This document shows positions 56,015 through 63,141 of a stretch of DNA of 64,000 nucleotides, piece after piece. Below the pieces are notes generated by a model. That model saw nothing but the letters and a program-made list of their open reading frames with translations, searched no databases and was not told the DNA's origin. Source of the stretch: Chitinophagaceae bacterium (GTDB lineage: Bacteria > Bacteroidota > Bacteroidia > Chitinophagales > Chitinophagaceae); the NCBI GenBank assembly GCA_017853575.1, contig JAFMJI010000002.1:62001-126000 (forward strand), in the 5' to 3' direction. Numbering within the stretch: position 1 is the stretch's first letter; every line of letters begins with the position of its first letter. Position numbers and translations under genes: made by a program.

Positions 56015-58279
56015 GTGAGATTTATTTCCTCCTGGATGTTATTTTTCTTGCTTTCTATTACAATGAAAGCACAAATCAAACCCATTGGAATATGGCGCGA
56101 TCATCTTTCCATGCAGCGTGTTTTTTATGTAGATACTCTTCATCAAACAATCTTGGCTGCTTCATCCAATGGTTATTTCATATTTGATCCACAGAAAAAT
56201 GAAATCTTCACCAGGTCTAAATCAACAGGGCTTTCAGATGTGCAAATCAGTGTTTTTTCAAAACAGCCCACCGGAAATAAAATCATTATCGGATATGAAA
56301 ATGGGAATATGGATGTGCTTGGTTCAGATCAGGTGCGAAACCTGCCGGAAATCCTTTTGAGCAAAATCACCACAAGCAAAAAAATATTTTCTATTTTCTG
56401 GAAGGATCAGCTGGCCTATGTTGCAACAAATTTTGGAATTGTTGTATTGGATCCTTATAAATATGAAATCCTGGATACCTATTTTCCAAGCAGGGATGGA
56501 AAAATGATTGATGTATATCATGTTGCCATCACCGCTGATAAAATCTACGCATCCACTTCTCAAGGAATTAAATCAGCTTTGCTGAACTCCGGAAAACTAA
56601 ATGACTTTCGAAGCTGGACTCAAGAAAATCCAACATCCAGCATTCCAAATTTTCATACGTTGTTGAAGTGGGGGGAGTCTTTGATTGCTTCAACGGACGA
56701 TTCTCTCTTTATCAATGAAAACGGATCCTGGAAGTTTTTTTATAGAACATCTTCAGGCATCTCTAAAATAAATTCCAGCGGAAAAAATTTATATATACAT
56801 GAAGCAAATGTCTTGACAAGTTTTTTTTCCTCATCAAGTGCTCCTCAAATCATCAAATCAACTTCCATTACCCAATCCAATTATTGTTTTTCTGATGGAA
56901 GCAACCTTTGGATAGGCGATGAAAACAATGGATTGATAAAACTCACTGGAACCAATTCGCAGATTATTTTTCCCAATGGTCCTGCTGGAATTGCCGAGGG
57001 ACAATCTGATGTTAAAGAAGGCATGCTGGCTGCAGTTGCCGGAGATCAGTTTGCACTTTCCAGCACAACACTTCAAAACAAACTGTATGTTCAAAAAGAC
57101 GATCGCTGGAAAAATTATACTGAATCATCCAATAAAACATTGGTTGGACTTGCAGATTTTTCATCTACTGCTATAGAATCTTCTACAGGAAAAATCTTTA
57201 TCGGAACAAGTGGCACTGGACTTGTTTCTGTTGATAAAGATGACAAGGCTGAAAAGTTTGGAGCAACAGCAGGTGGGCTCCAACCAGATCGCGACCAATT
57301 TGCATTTGTAAATATTTCAGGACTCGCCATCGACCCTTCATCCAATCTGTGGATGACCAATCCAAATACCAATACACCCGTTGTGGTCAAGAAGAAAGAC
57401 GGTACCTGGAAAAATTTTACAGTTCCATTTGCGGTTGATAAGAATCTCCTCAATAAAGTATTGGTTGACAAAGAAAATAGAAAATGGTTTACTACTTCAA
57501 ATGCTGGCGGACTCATTTGTTTCAACGACAACAATACAATTGATGTTACATCTGATGATCAGTGGCGCTTGTTTTTACAGGGAACAGGGAGAGGGAATCT
57601 GCCATCATCCAATGTGCTTTCAGTTGCAGAAGATCAATCAGGGAATATCTGGGTTGGAACCGACAGAGGCATTGGTATCATTCAATGTGGCTCGGATATT
57701 TTTAAAAACTGTGATGCAACATTGCCCATTGTTCAGCAGGACAATTTTGCTGGATTGCTGCTTGCCAATGAAGTCATTCATGATATTAAAATAGATGGAG
57801 CAAATCGAAAGTGGGTTGCATCCAACAATGGAGTTTGGTTACTGAGTGCAGATGCACAAAAAGTAATTTTTCGTTTCACAGCATCAAACAGCAAACTGTT
57901 GAATGATAAAGTAAATCAAATCGCGATCAATGGTGTTACTGGTGAAGTGTTTTTCATGACTTCTATGGGTATTTCTTCTTTCCGAAGCACAGCAACAGAT
58001 GCAATTGATCAAATCAAAAAGCCCATTGTCTTTCCAAATCCTGTTCCCGCCGGTTATTCAGGAACAATTGGAATCAAAGAGTTGCCTATCAATGCATGGG
58101 TTAAAATAACTGAGTTGGATGGCGGACTGGTTTATCAAACCAGGTCTTTGGGTGGACAAGCAATTTGGAATGGTAGCAATTATAAAGGAGAAAGAGTGAA
58201 CTCTGGTGTTTATCTGATCGTGATATCCAATGAAGACAACTCTGAGCATGTTGCAGGAAAAATATTTTTTATAAAATAA
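56015..58279 (+). CDS. porZ: Type IX secretion system protein PorZ, GTG start
   Basis: A 754-residue surface protein with two beta-propeller regions (about 25-620) of the ligand-binding/two-component-regulator type (GLSDVQISVF, IWVGTDRGIGII, WVASNNGVWLL). The C-terminal domain resembles a type A sorting domain (FPNPVPAGYSGTIGI, AIWNGSNYKGERVNSGVYLIVI). In Porphyromonas, PorZ delivers A-LPS to the PorU sortase at the cell surface, so this ties the window to T9SS. The start is GTG 56015: TAA lies upstream in frame, and the GTG supplies the basic residue of the signal peptide (MRFISSW...MKAQ). recO follows by 2 nt. Confidence 0.82.
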   Translation: MRFISSWMLFFLLSITMKAQIKPIGIWRDHLSMQRVFYVDTLHQTILAASSNGYFIFDPQKNEIFTRSKSTGLSDVQISVFSKQPTGNKIIIGYENGNMDVLGSDQVRNLPEILLSKITTSKKIFSIFWKDQLAYVATNFGIVVLDPYKYEILDTYFPSRDGKMIDVYHVAITADKIYASTSQGIKSALLNSGKLNDFRSWTQENPTSSIPNFHTLLKWGESLIASTDDSLFINENGSWKFFYRTSSGISKINSSGKNLYIHEANVLTSFFSSSSAPQIIKSTSITQSNYCFSDGSNLWIGDENNGLIKLTGTNSQIIFPNGPAGIAEGQSDVKEGMLAAVAGDQFALSSTTLQNKLYVQKDDRWKNYTESSNKTLVGLADFSSTAIESSTGKIFIGTSGTGLVSVDKDDKAEKFGATAGGLQPDRDQFAFVNISGLAIDPSSNLWMTNPNTNTPVVVKKKDGTWKNFTVPFAVDKNLLNKVLVDKENRKWFTTSNAGGLICFNDNNTIDVTSDDQWRLFLQGTGRGNLPSSNVLSVAEDQSGNIWVGTDRGIGIIQCGSDIFKNCDATLPIVQQDNFAGLLLANEVIHDIKIDGANRKWVASNNGVWLLSADAQKVIFRFTASNSKLLNDKVNQIAINGVTGEVFFMTSMGISSFRSTATDAIDQIKKPIVFPNPVPAGYSGTIGIKELPINAWVKITELDGGLVYQTRSLGGQAIWNGSNYKGERVNSGVYLIVISNEDNSEHVAGKIFFIK

Positions 58280-58281
58280 TC

Positions 58282-59028
58282 ATGTCCTCACTTCATCAAA
58301 CCAAAGGAGTTGTACTGCGGGCAGTAAAGTATGGTGAAACCTCTTTGGTTGTTTCCATTTTTACTGAACTTTTTGGTCTTCAACAATACATGGTCAATGG
58401 TGTGAGAACTTCCAAAAAGAATTTAAATATTTCTTCTTCACAATTGCAGCCAGGTAACCTGCTTGAATTGGTTGTTTATCAAAATGAAAAGCAAACATTG
58501 CAACGAATTAAAGAGTCTAAACTTGCTATTCAAATAAATGACGCATCTGCAAGCATCACCAAGAATACAGTGCTGTTGTACATGATGGAGCTGTTGCAAA
58601 ACTGCTTAAAGCAACCAGATTCCAATCCACCGCTTTTTTATTTTTTGGAAGATGTATTGAGTGGATTAAGTCATGCCAATGAAACCGAGACTGCCAATCT
58701 TCCTTTGTTTTTCACATTGCACTTGTCTCACTTCTTTGGATTCAGGTTGATGGATAATTTTTCAAGTACGAGTGATTGTCTTGATCTTAGAGAGGGTCAG
58801 TTTGTTGATACTATACCAATGCATCAATTGATTGTTCAAATGCCATTGAGTGAAAAAATAGCTCAATTGCTTCGGGTAATGCAAATAACGGAGTTGGGTG
58901 AAATAAAATTGAACAAGTATCAGCGAAACCAAATCCTAGACGATTTGCTTAAATTTTATGGATTGCATATTCATCCTTTTGGAAGTATTCGATCACTCGC
59001 AGTGATCAGAGCAGTTTTCGAAAATTGA
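58282..59028 (+). CDS. recO: DNA repair protein RecO
   Basis: A 248-residue RecO that helps load RecA onto SSB-coated single-stranded DNA in the RecFOR pathway. The N-terminal OB fold (about 1-80) has TKGVVLRAVKYGETSLVVSIFT (in parts) and LQQYMVNGVRTSKK. The helical C-terminal domain (about 85-248) lacks the four zinc-finger cysteines of some RecO proteins, as expected in this phylum. It is 2 nt from porZ and probably co-transcribed with it; the functional link is unknown. The stop directly abuts the convergent amidohydrolase stop. Confidence 0.92.
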   Translation: MSSLHQTKGVVLRAVKYGETSLVVSIFTELFGLQQYMVNGVRTSKKNLNISSSQLQPGNLLELVVYQNEKQTLQRIKESKLAIQINDASASITKNTVLLYMMELLQNCLKQPDSNPPLFYFLEDVLSGLSHANETETANLPLFFTLHLSHFFGFRLMDNFSSTSDCLDLREGQFVDTIPMHQLIVQMPLSEKIAQLLRVMQITELGEIKLNKYQRNQILDDLLKFYGLHIHPFGSIRSLAVIRAVFEN

Positions 59029-60207
59029 TCAGATCAGTCTTTTTGAAATAAATGCATCATCAATCACAACTACACCAGGTGTTTTCCCTTTTGTAAAGCT
59101 GCCCAAATCATCCTCCAATGCCAATGCCTTGGCACCATTGGAAGTTGCCCATTTCAAAATAGTTGGCAAAGAAATTTGTGGGTGCTTTTCTTTGATGGTT
59201 TTTATCTCGCTTGCAATACTTAATTGCCAATTGCTGCTATAACTGTCAGTACCCAATACAATTTCAGCATTGTTTTTCATCAGCAGTTCTATTGGAGGCA
59301 ATTTGTTTTCAATATAAAGATTTGCATTGATGCAAAGGCAGAAATGTATACCAGCGAGGTATTCATTGGCATATGTGTGAGCAAATGAAATATCATCCTG
59401 GGAGGTGAAGGTGTTGTGAACAAGGATCACCCGTTGCTTTTTATTAAAATGTGGTAAGCATGATTGTAAAGATGATTTTCCAGTGATGCGGAATGGAGAT
59501 TCATTGAATCCAAATTTTTGTAAAAATTTCAGATAATCCCCAGAGCCTTTCATATACAATTCATCTTCTGCAGGATTCTCTTGATTGTGCATGCTGATGA
59601 CTGCATGGGATGTTAGTTGATTGATTCTTTTGAATGTAATATCACTGATGGTATAAGGTGCATGCGGAACCAAATTTGAATTCCAGTGTTGAATCTCGAA
59701 TTCTTTTTCAGCTTTTTTGAATGATTCCAGCACACCCGTGTATTGATGCATTCTTTGAACAGACATGCCATCGCTGAAGCAAAGTACTTCTACAAAATTG
59801 TTCCACTTTATTTTACTCTTTATTTTTGTTTCAATGGTATGTGCAGTATTTCCAATGTCGCCAACTGCTACAATGCCATCTCTTGCCATTTCGGCTTCCG
59901 CATCCTGAATTTTTTCTAGAATCAATTCAAGAGGAAATTCTCTCTTCCCAACTACATCCAGTAAAAATGGGATGAGTCCGGTGTGCGGAGGAATGACATC
60001 CTTCATGTGGCTAAGTTCCAAATGACAATGTGCATTGATAAAACCAGGTGTTAGGATACCGCTTGTTTTCAGAATATCATCACCTGCTTCACCAAAATGA
60101 ACAATGTCAACAATTTTCCCGTTATCGTCTGTTATCAATACATGCTCTCGGTTCAACAATTCGTATCCATCAAAAATGTAATCTGCCTGAAACTTTCGGT
60201 AATTCAT
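59029..60207 (-). CDS. Amidohydrolase-superfamily deaminase/hydrolase
   Basis: A 392-residue TIM-barrel metal-dependent hydrolase of the TRZ/ATZ-cytosine deaminase group. Metal-site residues: [10 protein letters not shown] (HxH near 60-62), [23 protein letters not shown], and GTDSYSSN for the catalytic aspartate near 310. The N-terminal beta sandwich ([14 protein letters not shown]) is completed by the C-terminal strands ([13 protein letters not shown]). Related enzymes deaminate guanine, S-adenosylhomocysteine or aminodeoxyfutalosine; no menaquinone genes are nearby to favour the last. Substrate unassigned. Confidence 0.85.
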   Translation of the reverse strand: MNYRKFQADYIFDGYELLNREHVLITDDNGKIVDIVHFGEAGDDILKTSGILTPGFINAHCHLELSHMKDVIPPHTGLIPFLLDVVGKREFPLELILEKIQDAEAEMARDGIVAVGDIGNTAHTIETKIKSKIKWNNFVEVLCFSDGMSVQRMHQYTGVLESFKKAEKEFEIQHWNSNLVPHAPYTISDITFKRINQLTSHAVISMHNQENPAEDELYMKGSGDYLKFLQKFGFNESPFRITGKSSLQSCLPHFNKKQRVILVHNTFTSQDDISFAHTYANEYLAGIHFCLCINANLYIENKLPPIELLMKNNAEIVLGTDSYSSNWQLSIASEIKTIKEKHPQISLPTILKWATSNGAKALALEDDLGSFTKGKTPGVVVIDDAFISKRLI

Positions 60208-60219
60208 CTTAGAAAGAAG

Positions 60220-60227
60220 TAACTTTG
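60220..60227 (+). promoter_or_regulatory. Predicted sigma-A -7 element (TAACTTTG) of prfA
   Basis: Exact TAnnTTTG match, 42 nt before ATG 60270. Confidence 0.5.
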
Positions 60228-60269
60228 CGCACTAAATTAAAGATTTATCATCTGTATAGATGAATTAAT

Positions 60270-61328
60270 ATGTTAGACAAGTTAGAAGCTATAAAAGCCA
60301 AATTTGACGACATCGGAGTTGCACTCACCAACCCTGAGGTTGTAAACAACAACAAACGTTTCAGTCAGCTTTCAAAAGAATACAGAAGCCTGGAAAAAAT
60401 TGTGGTTGCTTATGAACAATACAAAAGAATTTTGTCTGACGTTGAATTCAACAAGGAAGCTTTGATGGGGGATGATGAAGAGCTTAGGGAATTGGCCAAG
60501 GCTGAAACAACAGATTTAGAAAACAGCAAGGAAGAATTGGAAAAGCAGATTCGAAACATGCTGATTCCGAAAGATCCCCAGGACGAGAAAAATGCAATTC
60601 TTGAAATCAGGGCAGGAACGGGAGGTGATGAAGCATCTTTGTTTGCAGGGGACCTGCTGAGAATGTACATCAGATATTGTGAAGGAAAAGGGTGGAAGAC
60701 CGCATTGCTTTCAGAAAACGAAGGAACTGTGGGCGGATACAAAGAAGCACAATTGGAAGTGACAGGTGACGATGTATATGGCACGTTAAAATTTGAAAGT
60801 GGTGTACATCGCGTTCAACGTGTGCCCGATACAGAAGCCAGCGGACGTGTTCATACCAGTGCGGCAACCGTGGCAGTAATGCCTGAGGCAGAGGAAGTGG
60901 ATGTCGAAATCAGGGAAAGTGATGTAAAAATGGAAACAGCCCGAAGCGGTGGTGCAGGAGGTCAAAACGTAAACAAAGTAGAGACCAAGGTAATGCTTAC
61001 CCACCTTCCCACTGGAACGGTGGTGATTTGTCAGACGGAAAGGACCCAGCTTGGCAACAGAGAAAAGGCAATGCAAATGCTCAGAACCAGGCTTTATGAG
61101 GAACAGGTGAGGAAACAGGAGGATGAAATATCCCGTCACAGAAAGAGTTTGGTTAGTACAGGAGACCGTTCAGCAAAAATCAGGACATACAATTTTCCTC
61201 AGGGAAGGGTGACCGATCACCGTATTGGAATGACCCTCTATAACTTACACGACGTTTTAAACGGAAATATTGGCGAATTAATTGATGCACTTCAGTTTGC
61301 AGAGAACGCCAGTAAGCTGACTCAGTGA
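60270..61328 (+). CDS. prfA: Peptide chain release factor 1
   Basis: A 352-residue class I release factor that reads UAA and UAG. It has the coiled N-terminal domain, [20 protein letters not shown] (split: [11 protein letters not shown] / SLFAGDL), the codon-recognition PxT tripeptide as P-D-T in [19 protein letters not shown], and the GGQ tripeptide in [11 protein letters not shown] near 230, which triggers hydrolysis of peptidyl-tRNA. RDQNRPL-type ends are absent but this is normal for the family. A structured non-coding interval with a terminator follows. Confidence 0.97.
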   Translation: MLDKLEAIKAKFDDIGVALTNPEVVNNNKRFSQLSKEYRSLEKIVVAYEQYKRILSDVEFNKEALMGDDEELRELAKAETTDLENSKEELEKQIRNMLIPKDPQDEKNAILEIRAGTGGDEASLFAGDLLRMYIRYCEGKGWKTALLSENEGTVGGYKEAQLEVTGDDVYGTLKFESGVHRVQRVPDTEASGRVHTSAATVAVMPEAEEVDVEIRESDVKMETARSGGAGGQNVNKVETKVMLTHLPTGTVVICQTERTQLGNREKAMQMLRTRLYEEQVRKQEDEISRHRKSLVSTGDRSAKIRTYNFPQGRVTDHRIGMTLYNLHDVLNGNIGELIDALQFAENASKLTQ

Positions 61329-61338
61329 TTAATATCAC
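61325..61338. repeat. Short palindrome spanning the prfA stop
   Basis: GTGATTAATATCAC reads as GTGA-N6-TCAC, the pattern of CRP/FNR-family half sites, with 5-bp arms. It covers the prfA stop codon, so it is an unlikely operator for prfA itself. It may be a weak processing hairpin. Confidence 0.35.
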
Positions 61339-61379
61339 TTGCTATCATCAGAAAAATGCATCTATTTATGGAGTCTTTA

Positions 61380-61565
61380 ACAAACTAATAAGCCGCTCAC
61401 GCGTCTATATTAGTGTAACAGATGCGATTAAACCTATTAATAAATTTTTAACGAAGATGGTGACGGTAAGTGGAAAGGTTCAGCATCTAATTATATAGAA
61501 AAACAAAAGTTTTCTCATAAGCAGTTAGTTTTGGTTAACGGCCCCTATTTCAATAGGGGCTTTTT
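61380..61565 (+). ncRNA. Candidate structured RNA downstream of prfA
   Basis: The interval folds in a nested way on paper: hairpin 1, CTAATA (61385-61390) / TATTAG (61408-61413), with an inner CGC/GCG pair; hairpin 2, AGATGC (61420-61425) / GCATCT (61483-61488), continued inward by AACC/GGTT; then an intrinsic terminator at 61541-61565. It contains no convincing gene. No TAnnTTTG element precedes it, so it could be a prfA 3' UTR or a processed small RNA. It does not match 6S, SRP, RNase P or tmRNA by eye. Confidence 0.35.
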
Positions 61566-61582
61566 ATTTGAGAAAACTTTTG
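61504..61582. repeat. 14-bp perfect inverted repeat enclosing the terminator hairpin
   Basis: CAAAAGTTTTCTCA (61504-61517) and TGAGAAAACTTTTG (61569-61582) are exact reverse complements, with the 20-nt terminator hairpin between them. On the minus strand the second arm is followed by TTTTTC, so the outer stem could also end gcvH transcription. The arms could compete with or extend the inner hairpin. Confidence 0.75.
61541..61565 (+). terminator. Intrinsic terminator between prfA and gcvH
   Basis: GCCCCTATT (61541-61549) / AATAGGGGC (61552-61560), a 7-9 bp stem, is followed by five T on the plus strand. The minus strand also has an A/T-rich run (AAAAA upstream, T-run weaker), so termination is mainly rightward. 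Confidence 0.85.
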
Positions 61583-61587
61583 AGGAA

Positions 61588-61968
61588 TTATGCGCCAATC
61601 AAGGCTTTGTATGCTTGCACATCCATCAGGTTATTGAGCTGTGCAGCGTCTGTAATTTTCATTTTGATCATCCAGCCATCTCCATAAGGATCCTGGTTAA
61701 CCAATTCAGGCTGACTTTCAAGCAATGGATTTTTTTCCAGGATGGTTCCAGATACAGGTAAGAACAAATCGCTCACCGTTTTCACTGCCTCAACAGTACC
61801 AAATACTTGGTCCGCGCCCATTTCTTTTCCAACAGTTTCTATATCTATAAAGATGATATCACCCAATTCGCCTTGCGCAAATGCAGTGATTCCGATCGTT
61901 GCAACATCTCCTTCAACTGAAATCCATTCGTGTTCTTTGGTGTATTTGATTTGCTCAGGAAAATTCAT
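61588..61968 (-). CDS. gcvH: Glycine cleavage system H protein
   Basis: A 126-residue lipoyl carrier that shuttles the aminomethyl group between the P, T and L proteins of the glycine cleavage system. It begins FPEQIKYTKEHEWI and has the lipoylation site GTVEAVKTVSDL with Lys63, then LPVSGTILEKN and NQDPYGDGWMIKMK, all characteristic. Length is normal. gcvP and gcvT are not nearby. A weak promoter-like TAATCTTG lies upstream. The 3' end runs into the inverted-repeat/terminator region shared with prfA. Confidence 0.97.
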   Translation of the reverse strand: MNFPEQIKYTKEHEWISVEGDVATIGITAFAQGELGDIIFIDIETVGKEMGADQVFGTVEAVKTVSDLFLPVSGTILEKNPLLESQPELVNQDPYGDGWMIKMKITDAAQLNNLMDVQAYKALIGA

Positions 61969-62014
61969 ATTCTTTTTTTTGCAAGATTAAAGTTTTTATC
62001 GTCTCATTTAAACT

Positions 62015-62719
62015 TTAAGACGACTTTCTTTTCACCATTTTGGTTTTTAGAATTTTAATTGAACCAAGGGGCCTGTCACCGCCTGCCTTTCCAGAGGTGG
62101 GGGTGGACGCAATTTTATCCAACGCATCAAATCCGCTTACCAATTCTCCAAAAATGGTATAATTCTGATCTAGGTGCGGACTACCACCCAAGGTTTTGTA
62201 AACTGCTCTATGCATTTCGGGTAATTTTCTACCCTTCAGTCTGTATGTTTCAGTTGAATCCAGTGTAAAATCTGTGTGCACCCTTCCCTGAACAATATAA
62301 AACTGTACACCACTGCTGTTTCTTTTGGGGTTGATATCATCTCCCCACCTTGCTGCTGCGATGACACCCTTTTTGTGAAAAAGAGATGGCATGAATTCTG
62401 CCGGCAATGTATAGTCTCTCATAAACTTTGTGCTGTCGGCATTATCTCTGGATTTCTCATCTCCGGCCTGAATCATAAATCCACTGATCACCCTGTGAAA
62501 TGCAATTCCTTTGTAAAATTTCGATTTAATCAGTTTGATAAAATTGTCTCGATGAATGGGGGTTGAATCGCTTAATCTTATGATAAATGTTCCTGCGTCA
62601 GTGACCATCTCAACGTCTTTCTTGAAATCTGACTTTTTAATTTTTGCAACGGGTTGCGCAAGATTGATTTTTGAAAAAAGCAATGCCAGCAACAGGAGAG
62701 AGGTTAAGTGTATTTTCAT
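62015..62719 (-). CDS. Secreted cyclophilin-type peptidyl-prolyl isomerase
   Basis: A 234-residue exported cyclophilin: the signal peptide ends SKINLAQ near residue 22, and the catalytic domain covers about 35-225. Active-site signatures are GIAFHRVISGFMIQAGD (near 90-106), the RNSSGVQFYIV motif near 155 and YTIFGELVSGFDALDKIA near 200. It should catalyse proline isomerisation in the periplasm. The Arg of FHR and the Gln of VQFYI are conserved, so activity is likely. It overlaps the upstream hypothetical gene by ATGA. Confidence 0.92.
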   Translation of the reverse strand: MKIHLTSLLLLALLFSKINLAQPVAKIKKSDFKKDVEMVTDAGTFIIRLSDSTPIHRDNFIKLIKSKFYKGIAFHRVISGFMIQAGDEKSRDNADSTKFMRDYTLPAEFMPSLFHKKGVIAAARWGDDINPKRNSSGVQFYIVQGRVHTDFTLDSTETYRLKGRKLPEMHRAVYKTLGGSPHLDQNYTIFGELVSGFDALDKIASTPTSGKAGGDRPLGSIKILKTKMVKRKSS

Positions 62720-63063
62720 ATGAAATTGTTCTGTGAGAAATAAAACAGTACATGGTCTTTCATGAAGTTTTCCTGTTCAACTAAAGCCATGGGAGGCAAT
62801 TCTTTTAATTGTTTAAAATGCGGCCAACCATCCTCATCCCATCCCTCTTTTTCATAGTATCCACTTGCAGAAAGAATGGAACAAACCGCAACATGCATGA
62901 GATCCTGTTTTTGCTCTTTTGTAAATTCATGTCCGGCGCCTCCAACTTCCTGTACACCAATTAAAAACAAAATAGATTCCAAATCTGGTTTTTTACCAAA
63001 TCTTTCAATGAGTTTTTCTTCTAGCTTCCACCACCTGATTTGTAAATCTTCTGAGACCATCAT
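62716..63063 (-). CDS. Conserved-looking hypothetical protein
   Basis: A 115-residue soluble protein without signal peptide or membrane segments. Predicted helices include LQIRWWKLEEKLIERFG and TKEQKQDLMHVAVCSILSASG, followed by YYEKEGWDEDGWPHFK and VEQENFMKDHVLFYFSQ. I do not recognise the family. It is translationally coupled (ATGA) to the periplasmic cyclophilin and has its own TAGTTTTG core ending 4 nt before the ATG, so the pair forms a two-gene transcript divergent from serS. Confidence 0.7.
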   Translation of the reverse strand: MMVSEDLQIRWWKLEEKLIERFGKKPDLESILFLIGVQEVGGAGHEFTKEQKQDLMHVAVCSILSASGYYEKEGWDEDGWPHFKQLKELPPMALVEQENFMKDHVLFYFSQNNFI

Positions 63064-63067
63064 CCGA

Positions 63068-63075
63068 CAAAACTA
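63068..63075 (-). promoter_or_regulatory. Predicted sigma-A -7 element (TAGTTTTG) of the hypothetical-PPIase pair
   Basis: Exact TAnnTTTG match on the minus strand, ending 4 nt before ATG 63063. The element sequence and spacing are the same as at the M23 gene (33235). Confidence 0.45.
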
Positions 63076-63118
63076 ATCAACATTCTGATAAGGCGCATAA
63101 GGCAACTCCATGATTGCC

Positions 63119-63126
63119 TATCTTTG
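63119..63126 (+). promoter_or_regulatory. Predicted sigma-A -7 element (TATCTTTG) of serS
   Basis: Exact TAnnTTTG match, 15 nt before ATG 63142. Element and spacing are as at mfd. Confidence 0.5.
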
Positions 63127-63141
63127 CAAAAATTTCAGCAA

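Noticed and set aside
61325-61338. CRP-like site as an operator
   Set aside because: It overlaps the prfA stop codon and no gene starts within useful distance on either strand; kept only as a palindrome.
61444-61587. Coding-like in-frame stretch (IFNEDGDGKWKGSAS...) downstream of prfA
   Set aside because: It has no start codon, runs through the terminator hairpin and continues antisense to gcvH; better explained as structured RNA or chance.
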